From: Anaerolineaceae bacterium UBA6801
Lineage (GTDB): Bacteria > Chloroflexota > Anaerolineae > Anaerolineales > Anaerolineaceae
Length of the DNA: 14,398 bases
Assembly: GCA_002452315.1 (NCBI GenBank)
Contig: DKFH01000116.1
Coordinates: 13,885-28,282 of the forward strand
Direction: 5' to 3'
A program made the position numbers and the translations under genes. Positions within the stretch are counted from its first letter, which is position 1. The number at the start of each line of letters is the position of its first letter. This document shows, piece by piece, positions 7,244 through 14,339 of this stretch. The notes beneath the pieces are model-generated. The model was not told the origin of the DNA. It made no database searches and saw nothing but the letters and a program-made list of their open reading frames with translations.

Positions 7244-8808
7244 CATTTTTCCTCAATCTCAATAATAACCACTGCACCGGTGTTAATTTCCAGCCTGCGG
7301 GCTGCATCCCCATTGACTTCGCCGATCGCCAGGTGACCGGTGCTGTCGATAAAGGCAATTAACGTCCCCGGGCTGGCAGCGCCAAAGGTTGGGCTCAGCC
7401 CATGGATGGTTTCATCACCGATCCGGACCACGATTGCGTTGCCTTCGGGGAGGAACGCTCCGGGTAGATTGGTGCTCAGGTTGCCAAACCGATCAACAAG
7501 CACCACCTCCGCCTGCCAGCCGTTAGATCGCGCTACGGGCTGTGCGAAAGATAACAGGACCGGGTCGGTGATCTCTTCACCCAGGTTCCTCAACAACATG
7601 CCATTGGCCAAATGAGCACCAACCGGGGCAAAGATATCCCGTCCATGAAAAGAGGTGCTGGTGTCCGGCAACCACAAAGTAGCGTTGGTCAGTGCAACCC
7701 ATCTGACCGGCAAACCCGCATCCCTGGCCTCCTCCAGCACAAGCGACAGCAAGCCATTATCCGGGGCCACAAAGAAATGCGCGCCAATTTGCGCCGCCAA
7801 GGGGCGCCGCTGGGTGCCCACGCCTGGGTCCACCACCGCGACATGTACCGTCCCCCGGGGGAAATAAGGTATGGCTTCCGCCAGCAAGCGCGCCCCCTCT
7901 GAGATATTTTGCGGCCGCACCTGGTGGGTGATATCAATCATAGAGGCCTGCGGGGCAATCCCGGCGATGACGCCCTTCATCACGCCCACAAAATGGTCTT
8001 CGAGGCCAAAATCGGTCAGCAGGGTGACCACGCCTGAAGGCTCCAATTCTGCGCTGCCCAAAGGCAAACTCTGATCAGCAACCACGTCATCATAGTTCAA
8101 CCCCCGGCGGATCACCCGGGTAAATTCCTCAGGAAGCCCAGCCATCCGCAGGGCAGACACGGTCGCCATGATATCATACGGCACCCGGAAATGCTGAACC
8201 CCTACATGCCCGTTTTCAATTTCAAGCAGCGCATAACTGGCACGCGGGTCGCCATCATCAGGCCGGCCTACAGTGCCCGGGTTGACAAACAGCACGTCTC
8301 CCACCTGGCGGGAAAATGCCCGATGAGTATGCCCGCTGAGGATCACCTGTGCACCTGAAATTGCGGCAAGCTCTTGCAAGCGCGCCTCAGGTGTCTCCGG
8401 CCCAATAAATTCCTGGTGAGCAGCAGGGCTGCCATGGGACAGGGTGATCTTCACATCCTCAATAACGATATCCCGCTGTTCAGGCAATGTGCGTAAATAC
8501 TTCCGCGAGCGCTTCGAAAGGGCCTGGTATGTCCAGGCGAACATTTCCCGCTTGTGCGCGGTTTTCACCCGCGACCAGCCTGCCTGGTGCTGTGCTTTGC
8601 TGATGACTTTCTTATCATAATCCCCCAGGATGCTGATCACCCCCGGCGACTGGCTCCACCTCACCACCGCCTCCGGGAAGGGGCCGTAACCCGTCAGGTC
8701 GCCCAGGTTGAGGATTAGCCCCCCGGCACCCCGCCCGCGAGCGTGACGCAGCACCGCCTCAAGCGCAGGCAGGTTGCCGTGGACATCCGCAATCACCATG
8801 ATTTTCAT
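7243..8808 (-). CDS. Metallophosphoesterase fused to SAM hydrolase (DUF62, adenosine-forming)
   Basis: A 521-residue fusion. Residues 1-210 are a calcineurin-like phosphoesterase of the YfcE type: DVH (8-10), GD (36-37), GDYD (62-65), the histidine in SHGSP (125) and GHTH (159-162). The third motif is normally GNxD; the metal-site Asn is Asp here. Residues about 260-521 are a DUF62 SAM hydroxide adenosyltransferase, related to SAM fluorinase/chlorinase, which hydrolyses SAM to adenosine and L-methionine. Its signatures are TDFGLEDHFVG (265-275), VVDPGVGTQRRPLA (325-338), FVAPDNG (346-352), FHGRDIFAP (387-395) and VDRFGNLST (438-446); the Asp-Arg-His set described for this family appears as Asp327, Arg334 and His388. 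Of two adjacent ATG codons I prefer 8808, with AGGGA about 6 nt before it. It begins within 10 nt of the CHAD gene's stop, so the two are co-translated. The joint substrate logic is unknown. Confidence 0.93.
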   Translation of the reverse strand: MKIMVIADVHGNLPALEAVLRHARGRGAGGLILNLGDLTGYGPFPEAVVRWSQSPGVISILGDYDKKVISKAQHQAGWSRVKTAHKREMFAWTYQALSKRSRKYLRTLPEQRDIVIEDVKITLSHGSPAAHQEFIGPETPEARLQELAAISGAQVILSGHTHRAFSRQVGDVLFVNPGTVGRPDDGDPRASYALLEIENGHVGVQHFRVPYDIMATVSALRMAGLPEEFTRVIRRGLNYDDVVADQSLPLGSAELEPSGVVTLLTDFGLEDHFVGVMKGVIAGIAPQASMIDITHQVRPQNISEGARLLAEAIPYFPRGTVHVAVVDPGVGTQRRPLAAQIGAHFFVAPDNGLLSLVLEEARDAGLPVRWVALTNATLWLPDTSTSFHGRDIFAPVGAHLANGMLLRNLGEEITDPVLLSFAQPVARSNGWQAEVVLVDRFGNLSTNLPGAFLPEGNAIVVRIGDETIHGLSPTFGAASPGTLIAFIDSTGHLAIGEVNGDAARRLEINTGAVVIIEIEEK

Positions 8809-8817
8809 CATCAGTCC

Positions 8818-9900
8818 CTATTGTCCAAAGCTAACATCGTCTTGCTGGAAGTCTGGCGCTTCGGGTTCGGTCACACTGCCTGCTGGGCTTTCAGCCGGCT
8901 TGCCAGCCCGCTGATCGGGCGCCAAATGCGCCAGTATAGCTTCTACATCAATGGGAGCTTTGATGATCTCCGCCAACACTTCCCACGCGTTTTCATAGAT
9001 CAAGGTCTCCCAGAGCGAAAGAAAGGACTGGTATTTTTCATCACGCACACGTTGACGGTCTTCACTGAAAAAGTTCAAACCCGGCAGAAGGCGTTTTAGC
9101 GGCCCGCGATGGCCAAAATAATCCATCACCCGCGCCCCCTCCTGTTCAATGAATTCGGGCAGCCAGGCAATCCACACGTCATTATCATGAATATCACCCA
9201 GAAGATCCTGCAGGTTTTTCATCGCGCGAATGTGGGGGTCAAGCGCATTGCCATAAACGGGGGCGAAGATCTCCAGTGTATACCGCAAATGCTTGCCAGC
9301 AATCCGCATGGCGTGCAGTTCGATGACATTTTCAGGGTTGTGAATAAAATCCTCGTAGCTGAGGAATTCTTCCAGGCTGCGATTAATCGCCTCAAAGGCC
9401 TGCTGGTAAAGGGAAGGCGTATAGAGGTACAGGCCTTCAGAATCCGCTGTCATCGCGGTCAGTTTTTTCCCCATGCGATCCAGGGTGCCTGCTTCCTGTA
9501 AATCGGTCAGTGTTTGGGTGACCTTTTCCTGGGCTAATTCGCGCTGCTGCCTGAGGCGCAATAACAACCGGTTGATACCAGGCTTGTAACGAGCCTCCAG
9601 ATCGTCCCTATAACAGCGGTTGAGCAGGTCAATCTGGATATCCAGGTCTCGGGCGCGGCCCAACGCTTTGGTGATCACCCGGATTGCTTTTCCCCAGGCT
9701 TTGGCATCTTTCCCCGATAAACAGTCAGAAAAAAGGTTCAGCCCGTTCCGCAAACGGCGCGAGGCAACCCGCATCTGGTGCACATGCTCAATATCTTCAC
9801 CGACCAGGGCGCCCTGGATCTCAACACGGAGGGCTTCCACCTGGGTGAGCATGTACCGGGCACCAAACAGGCAATTGGCTCTGCGATCATTTTTACCCAT
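8818..9900 (-). CDS. CHAD-domain protein
   Basis: A 360-residue CHAD (conserved histidine alpha-helical) protein. CHAD domains are helical bundles with a basic groove that binds inorganic polyphosphate. Two repeats are evident, with histidine/arginine-rich helices HVHQMRVASRRLR (39-51) and ELHAMRIAGKHLRY (194-207), each followed by its partner segment, LGRARDLDI (80-88) and LQDLLGDIHDNDV (230-242). There is no CYTH domain, so this is the stand-alone form. The last 30 residues are a proline/acid-rich tail. AAAGGAAGG lies 4 nt before the ATG. It sits 57 bp after one thymidylate-kinase paralogue and 9 bp before the phosphoesterase/SAM-hydrolase gene, which places it in a nucleotide/phosphate operon. 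Its role in this setting (recruiting enzymes to polyphosphate, or sensing it) is inference. Confidence 0.92.
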   Translation of the reverse strand: MGKNDRRANCLFGARYMLTQVEALRVEIQGALVGEDIEHVHQMRVASRRLRNGLNLFSDCLSGKDAKAWGKAIRVITKALGRARDLDIQIDLLNRCYRDDLEARYKPGINRLLLRLRQQRELAQEKVTQTLTDLQEAGTLDRMGKKLTAMTADSEGLYLYTPSLYQQAFEAINRSLEEFLSYEDFIHNPENVIELHAMRIAGKHLRYTLEIFAPVYGNALDPHIRAMKNLQDLLGDIHDNDVWIAWLPEFIEQEGARVMDYFGHRGPLKRLLPGLNFFSEDRQRVRDEKYQSFLSLWETLIYENAWEVLAEIIKAPIDVEAILAHLAPDQRAGKPAESPAGSVTEPEAPDFQQDDVSFGQ

Positions 9901-9956
9901 TGTGCCTTCCTTTGTGAACTTAGTGAGAACCGCTCAAGTCCCCTCACCCCTCAGGG

Positions 9957-10673
9957 TTAGGTCATTTCATCTTCGAGGTCCGTTTGCTGATCTTCAAGGA
10001 GGGTACGAATATGCTCTTGGAGGTCCCCGAACACATCCATGATCGGCCGACCAGCGTCAACCGTCACAAAGCCATACGTTTGCGCCATCTGGTCAAACAA
10101 ACCGGTCAACTTCGACTGGTAATCTAAAAAACTATCATATAGATTGTCTGAGCTGTGCATGTCCATACCGGCTTCCCAATAATTCAGCCCGCGCCCATGG
10201 ATCAGGCGGCTTAACAAGTCTGAGACGTCAGCCTTCAGGTACAGCACCAAATCGGGCTTGAGGGCAAAACCATACAGCTTGCGTGCCCATTCCGGATCTG
10301 CGCCTCGGGCAACATCGCGCGCCATGATGGAGTAAAAATAGCGATCCGACAGGACCACAAATCCAGCCTGCAGAGCCGGGATGATCTGATTCTCAAGCCG
10401 GTCCGCAAAATCAGTTGCATAAAACAAGCTCATCGTGATTCGGCCGAGGGTGTGCCCCTTCTTAGCCTCTTCCAGCCCCTCCTGGGTCAGGTCAGAGCGG
10501 CGCAAGCCGGTATCAGAAACCGCATAACCCTCATCCTCTAGCCATCGACGTAACAATTGGGTTTGCGTGGACCGCCCAACGCCATCCGATCCTTCCAACA
10601 CGATCAGCTTTCCAGGGCAGTCTTGAATGTTTAGGTAAGGAAAACCAGCACCATAAAACTGGAGTTCAGACAT
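9957..10673 (-). CDS. Thymidylate-kinase-like protein with variant Walker A (paralogue B)
   Basis: A 238-residue P-loop kinase of the thymidylate-kinase superfamily. It carries GSDGVGRST at 28-36, a Walker A motif in which the invariant Lys is Arg34; the mid-protein ATDFADRLE; the SDRY motif (109-112); and LKPDLVLYLKAD (138-149), the usual strand and helix of this fold. The canonical thymidylate-binding REPGGT loop is replaced by an SDTGLRRSDLTQEGLEEA segment. An extra 20 residues precede the P-loop compared with typical Tmk. The ATG at 10673 has a weak GGTAG site and starts 11 nt after the stop of paralogue A, so the two should be made together. Loss of the P-loop Lys usually lowers catalysis, so this may be a regulatory or structural partner of paralogue A, or act on another substrate. 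It is unlikely to be the essential dTMP kinase. Confidence 0.85.
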   Translation of the reverse strand: MSELQFYGAGFPYLNIQDCPGKLIVLEGSDGVGRSTQTQLLRRWLEDEGYAVSDTGLRRSDLTQEGLEEAKKGHTLGRITMSLFYATDFADRLENQIIPALQAGFVVLSDRYFYSIMARDVARGADPEWARKLYGFALKPDLVLYLKADVSDLLSRLIHGRGLNYWEAGMDMHSSDNLYDSFLDYQSKLTGLFDQMAQTYGFVTVDAGRPIMDVFGDLQEHIRTLLEDQQTDLEDEMT

Positions 10674-10684
10674 CTTCTACCGCC

Positions 10685-11398
10685 TTATTCATGCTCAGGC
10701 TGTCGCAGGATTTCAGGGGTCCCCTCGGGGATTGGCAATCCTTTCCAGCCTTTGAGTTCTTGTTTGACAATTTCACGCATCAAACGCTGCTGCGCTTGCA
10801 CAGTCAGCGTGCCATCGATCACGGTCAGGCCAAACTCATCCACCATCCGGTCATATTCATCCAGGATACGCGCCTGGAAGAGCTCAAAACTTTCAATGCG
10901 GCTTTCTGAGAGTTTTAGGTCCATGCCCGCTTCGTAGTATTTCAGACTGGCTCGGGCACTGGTGATGCGCTGGATGGCAATATCCAGGGGCACCCTGAAA
11001 AACAGGGCCACGTCAGGCTGCATGGCGAAGGAGTACAGGTTGCGCACCCAGACACGATCCACCCCCCTGGCCACATCCCGCCCAAAGGCGGTATATGCAT
11101 ACCGGTCCGCCAGAACGATTACACCGGCTTTAAGCAAGGGCAGAATACGGTTTTCCCAGCGATCGGCAAAATCGGTACATTGCAAGAGGCTGAATGTCGT
11201 GGGGGTGAAGGACTTGCGTTTCTTGGCGCGCTTGGTAGTGCTTTTAACCAGGGCCGAAGAGTTCCATTCGCTAAAATAGACGGAGTGTCCCTGCGCCCGC
11301 AGCCATTTATAAAGCAGATCGATCTGGGTGGACTTTCCGCTGCCGTCAATCCCCTCCACAATGATCAATTTGCCCGGCGTATCATTTTTTCTCAACAT
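10685..11398 (-). CDS. Thymidylate-kinase-like P-loop kinase (paralogue A)
   Basis: A 237-residue thymidylate-kinase-superfamily protein with an intact Walker A motif GIDGSGKST (16-24), CTDFADRWE (74-82), ADRY (97-100) and the FAMQPDVALFFRVP strand (124-137). After the first strand it has SEWNSSALVKSTTKRAKKRK (about 43-62) instead of the REPGGT loop of true dTMP kinases, and later SLKYYEAGMD (151-160), a motif shared with paralogue B. This suggests a distinct subfamily, usually annotated only as thymidylate kinase. A GGAAAGGG site lies 5 nt before the ATG at 11398. It opens the cluster with paralogue B, the CHAD protein and the phosphoesterase/SAM hydrolase. The phosphoacceptor is not known; a nucleotide other than dTMP is possible. 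Confidence 0.87.
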   Translation of the reverse strand: MLRKNDTPGKLIIVEGIDGSGKSTQIDLLYKWLRAQGHSVYFSEWNSSALVKSTTKRAKKRKSFTPTTFSLLQCTDFADRWENRILPLLKAGVIVLADRYAYTAFGRDVARGVDRVWVRNLYSFAMQPDVALFFRVPLDIAIQRITSARASLKYYEAGMDLKLSESRIESFELFQARILDEYDRMVDEFGLTVIDGTLTVQAQQRLMREIVKQELKGWKGLPIPEGTPEILRQPEHE

Positions 11399-11438
11399 GA
11401 TGGCCCTTTCCCGCTGAGATGATTGTTGAATGATGAAA

Positions 11439-11444
11439 ATTATA
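11439..11444 (-). promoter_or_regulatory. Putative -10 box of the kinase-CHAD operon
   Basis: A consensus TATAAT lies on the minus strand 41 bp before the start of thymidylate-kinase paralogue A and beyond the phoU terminator. No good -35 box is found 16-18 bp upstream, so this is a partial promoter call based on position and the perfect hexamer. Confidence 0.35.
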
Positions 11445-11480
11445 CTTGATTAATGCCGTAATTATTATCCCAAGGGATTT

Positions 11481-11512
11481 AATTAAAACCACCGGCCGTT
11501 ATATGCCGGTGG
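11481..11512 (-). terminator. Intrinsic terminator after phoU
   Basis: CCACCGGC (11489-11496) pairs with GCCGGTGG (11505-11512) around an 8-nt loop. On the minus strand the stem is followed by TTTTAATT. It lies 32 nt beyond the phoU stop and separates phoU from the downstream kinase operon. Confidence 0.7.
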
Positions 11513-11544
11513 GATATGGCTGTGTGAATCCAACTTTGGTGATT

Positions 11545-12237
11545 CTATTCCTCATCCTCGTCATCATCCCATTCGTCGTCCGAGGCGTCGATCTCCAGCA
11601 GCTCGCCGGTAGCAATGAAGATGGTCCGTTCGCAGATGTTCGTCACCCGGTCGGCCATGCGTTCAATATTATGCACAACCCACATGATGTAGTTCGAATG
11701 ATCAATGATATCCGGATTGGCAATCATGGCCTCCACATTCTTGCGGTAGATCTGGCCATAAAGCTCATCCACCTGGTCATCATCCTGGGGGATGCGGTTG
11801 GCTGCGTTGACATCCTCGGCAATAAAGGCACCCAATGCCCGATGGAGCATGCCTACTGCCAGGTCACCCATGCGGCTGATCTCCCGGACGGGCATGGGGG
11901 TGTCATCTTCCCCGATTTTGACGCTGATCTTGGCGATGCCCTTGGCGTAATCCCCCATGCGTTCCAATTCCGTGATCACTTCAAGGATGGCAGCCAGCAG
12001 GCGCAGGTCATGCGCAATCGGCTGCTGGGTGGCAAACAAGATCAAAACCCGGTTTTCGATGGCGTATCGTTTTTCATTGATCAGTTCATCACCATGGTAA
12101 ACTCGCCGCGCAGCTTCATGATCACGCCGCTTGAGGGCGTCGATGGCATTCAGCATCGCCTGTTCAACCATGCTTCCCAGCAAAAGCACTTCATCCTGTA
12201 AATGATGAATTTCGCGATCTAAAGTTTGTCGAGGCAT
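11545..12237 (-). CDS. phoU: PhoU phosphate-signalling regulator
   Basis: A 230-residue PhoU, a cytoplasmic helical-bundle protein that links the phosphate transporter to the PhoR kinase and keeps the Pho regulon off when phosphate is plentiful. The two three-helix repeats carry the metal-cluster motifs ELERMGDYAKGI (90-101) and NIERMADRVTNI (190-201). An unusually acidic tail occupies residues 217-230 (11 of 14 residues are Asp or Glu). The ATG at 12237 follows CAGGAG by 5 nt; the TTG five codons upstream lacks a site. It lies downstream of phoR on the same strand, separated by 353 bp, and is followed by a terminator. The usual pstSCAB genes are absent from the window, so its transporter partner is encoded elsewhere or differs. 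Confidence 0.96.
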   Translation of the reverse strand: MPRQTLDREIHHLQDEVLLLGSMVEQAMLNAIDALKRRDHEAARRVYHGDELINEKRYAIENRVLILFATQQPIAHDLRLLAAILEVITELERMGDYAKGIAKISVKIGEDDTPMPVREISRMGDLAVGMLHRALGAFIAEDVNAANRIPQDDDQVDELYGQIYRKNVEAMIANPDIIDHSNYIMWVVHNIERMADRVTNICERTIFIATGELLEIDASDDEWDDDEDEE

Positions 12238-12276
12238 AATGGCTCCTGGCAATGATTTTGATTGTCTAGATATTTT

Positions 12277-12307
12277 ATAATATTCTACCCGAAACGACCA
12301 GTGACAA
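12277..12307 (-). promoter_or_regulatory. Possible phoU-proximal promoter
   Basis: TTGTCA (12307-12302) is followed after 19 bp by TATTAT (12282-12277) inside an AT-rich tract, about 40 bp before the phoU start. The spacing is longer than ideal. An alternative -10, TAGAAT at 12287-12282, would have too short a spacing. Confidence 0.3.
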
Positions 12308-12330
12308 ATTTTTCAGTTTGCTGATCCCGA

Positions 12331-12350
12331 GGATGCCTGGCCAGGCATCC
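12331..12350. repeat. Perfect 20-bp palindrome
   Basis: GGATGCCTGG is followed directly by its exact reverse complement. As RNA it could form an 8-bp stem with a GGCC loop. Neither strand has a U run directly behind it, so it is not a standard terminator; another GCATCC copy lies about 20 bp away on the plus strand. It could be a dimeric-regulator binding site in the phoR-phoU gap. Confidence 0.5.
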
Positions 12351-12565
12351 ATTGAGCCCAAGCATCCTTTTTCGCCAACTGCAATGTTCAATAACGCGTT
12401 ACCATCCCTTGGCGTGGCAAAACAGGAGATCCTAATGAGCGCTGTGGTCCTGTTCACACCCATAAATCAATTGTGTACCATGCAAAAGGGACCACTAACC
12501 ATCGGAGCTTGTTCTGATCCATTTAAGAATCATAACATGCCTGTGTTTACAGCAGTCGTATAAGG

Positions 12566-12603
12566 GGTTAAAAATGACTTAAATCGGGTAAATGTCCGGT
12601 TAA
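12566..12603 (-). promoter_or_regulatory. Candidate Pho box (four direct hexamers)
   Basis: On the minus strand four hexamers follow one another: TTAACC (12603-12598), TTTACC (12592-12587), TTAAGT (12582-12577) and TTAACC (12571-12566), with gaps of 5, 4 and 5 bp. Tandem repeats on an 11-bp period are how PhoB/PhoP-type response regulators bind, and such a regulator is encoded at the right edge. The repeats point toward phoU; TATGAT at 12534-12529 is a possible -10 box beyond them. The call rests on pattern and context only. Confidence 0.5.
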
Positions 12604-12605
12604 CA

Positions 12606-14336
12606 TCAGGCAATCGGTAAAGAGAAATAAAACGTACTCCCCACACCCTCTTCACTCTCAGCCCAGATGAAGCCCCCATGAGATTCCACCATATGTCTGG
12701 CGATGGAGAGTCCCAAACCCGTGCCTCCGCCTGTGCGGGCGCGGTCTGCTTTGTAAAAACGCTCAAAAACACGCCCCAGATCTTCCTTGGGGATCCCTAC
12801 CCCTGTATCCTTGACAAATAAAACAACAAAATCGCCATCTTGATAGGCAGAGAGTTCTATCCGACCGCCTGGGGGCGTGAATTTGGTCGCGTTATGAATC
12901 AGGTTGATCACCACCTGTGTGATGCGATCCGGATCTGCAAAAACCGCCGGTAAACCTGGCGGACAATCCAGGACTAGCTCAAGCCCTGCCCGCTCAACCT
13001 GCAGCTCCATGCGCTCTCTGGCCGGTGCCAGGAGGCCGCAGGGTTGAATGCGATGAAACGAAAGTGGCACCTTGCCCGATTCAATCCGCGATAGTTCCAG
13101 TAATTCGTTGACCAGCTGGGTAAGGTTATCGATCTCTGTTTCCATACGCAGGAGAAAGCGCCTGGCCGCAGGCGGGTCTTCCAGGGCGCCCTCCTGCAAG
13201 GTTTCACTGAGGGCTTTCAAGCTGGCCAGGGGGGTGCGTAGCTCGTGAGAGACATTGCTGATAAAATCACGCCGCACCGTTTCCAAACGCCGCAGTTGAG
13301 TCAGATCCTGGAAAAGGATCAACGTACTGCCCTTTTCGGTGGTCTCCAGGGGCATCCCGGTCACCTGGAGGAATAAGTGCTGCGGCCCAATTTCCAGCAT
13401 CGTGGCTTGCCGCTGACCCTCACGTGCTGCCCGCCACAGTTCCACCAACTGGTGATAGCGCACCACCTCAACAACTGAGCGCCCTAAGCCTTTGTGGCCA
13501 TCGATTTCAAACAACCGTTCGGCCGCTGGATTCAGCAACTGCACCCGGCCTTCCATATCGGCAATCAGCACGCCATCGGTCATCTGGTTTAACACGGCAG
13601 AGAGCTTGGCGCGCTCACTGGTCAGGGCATCAATCTGCGCCCCCAGATGCTGGGCCATCTCCCTGATCGCCTGATTCAGGTCTGATAGTTCAGGCGGTGC
13701 TTCAGGGAATTCAAGGTTGTAGAAATTCCCCGAGCGCATTTGTTGCGCTGCAATGGTGAGCTTCTCAACCGGCCTGAGTGAATGATCATAGATGATGACC
13801 GAAAGGATCACCGCCAGGAGAGTGGTAATCAAAATCACACTGGCCCACAGCCCCCATAGCGAGTTGAATCCCGGCTGGATCATCTCTGACGGCGCTTGCA
13901 TCTGCACAAACCCCAGCAGACGCCCATCTGCACCTGTTACTCCCGTGACAATTGTCATCCCCTGGTCAGTGATGGCGGTATACGCACCCTCACCAGCCAG
14001 CATGGCCTCAACATCATCTGGTTCAGGCCGAGAGGGTATGGCAGCCGAAGAAGCGCCCAAAACAGCCCCCTCAGACCTAAGGAAAACGATGTCTACCCCC
14101 AGGGTGTCGGCATATTGATTTGCAATTCGGTTCAGGTTGATGGTCTCGCTTGGCCCCCCATAGAAATCAGCGGCTTCAGTTGCAATCAAGCGGGCGATAT
14201 TTTCAAAATGGGCTGCCCACAGGGTTTCATGCTCTCGACGGATCAAATGTTGGCTGCTAAACCCAAAGACAGTTACCGCAACAGCGACCAGGATTAAAAA
14301 TGGGACAACCCGCCGCCAACCAAAATGAAGCTGCAT
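12606..14336 (-). CDS. phoR: PhoR-type membrane sensor histidine kinase
   Basis: A 576-residue two-component sensor kinase. The order is: first transmembrane helix (about 9-27); an extracytoplasmic domain of about 130 residues; second transmembrane helix (about 163-183); HAMP linker (about 184-240); PAS domain (about 245-350); the dimerisation/phosphoacceptor segment SHELRTP with His364; and an ATPase domain with the N box around Asn482, DTGVGIP (510-516) and GGTGLGLS (537-544). The HAMP-PAS-HisKA-HATPase layout is that of PhoR. The ATG follows the response-regulator stop by 3 nt, with AAGGA before it, so the pair is co-translated. Together with phoU downstream this supports a phosphate-starvation system. 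The extracytoplasmic domain is larger than in E. coli PhoR, whose periplasmic part is minimal, so a different input is possible. Confidence 0.9.
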   Translation of the reverse strand: MQLHFGWRRVVPFLILVAVAVTVFGFSSQHLIRREHETLWAAHFENIARLIATEAADFYGGPSETINLNRIANQYADTLGVDIVFLRSEGAVLGASSAAIPSRPEPDDVEAMLAGEGAYTAITDQGMTIVTGVTGADGRLLGFVQMQAPSEMIQPGFNSLWGLWASVILITTLLAVILSVIIYDHSLRPVEKLTIAAQQMRSGNFYNLEFPEAPPELSDLNQAIREMAQHLGAQIDALTSERAKLSAVLNQMTDGVLIADMEGRVQLLNPAAERLFEIDGHKGLGRSVVEVVRYHQLVELWRAAREGQRQATMLEIGPQHLFLQVTGMPLETTEKGSTLILFQDLTQLRRLETVRRDFISNVSHELRTPLASLKALSETLQEGALEDPPAARRFLLRMETEIDNLTQLVNELLELSRIESGKVPLSFHRIQPCGLLAPARERMELQVERAGLELVLDCPPGLPAVFADPDRITQVVINLIHNATKFTPPGGRIELSAYQDGDFVVLFVKDTGVGIPKEDLGRVFERFYKADRARTGGGTGLGLSIARHMVESHGGFIWAESEEGVGSTFYFSLPIA

Positions 14337-14339
14337 TCA

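Larger units (their letters stand above)
12253..12605. other. 353-bp gap between phoR and phoU
   Basis: No credible gene is visible. The short minus-strand frame at 12275-12463 and the plus-strand frame at 12318-12563 show no recognisable motif, and the first lies across the palindrome. The gap contains a candidate Pho box at its phoR end, a 20-bp palindrome in the middle and an AT-rich candidate promoter close to phoU, so it looks like a regulatory region. It is also where a small gene or pst gene could have been lost. Confidence 0.6.

Noticed and set aside
11446..12201. A 251-codon plus-strand open frame opposite phoU
   Set aside because: phoU on the other strand is unmistakable; the antisense product has low-complexity, His/Asp-rich composition and no motif.
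12275..12463. A 62-codon minus-strand frame in the phoR-phoU gap
   Set aside because: It spans the palindrome, and the translation resembles no family; more likely regulatory DNA.
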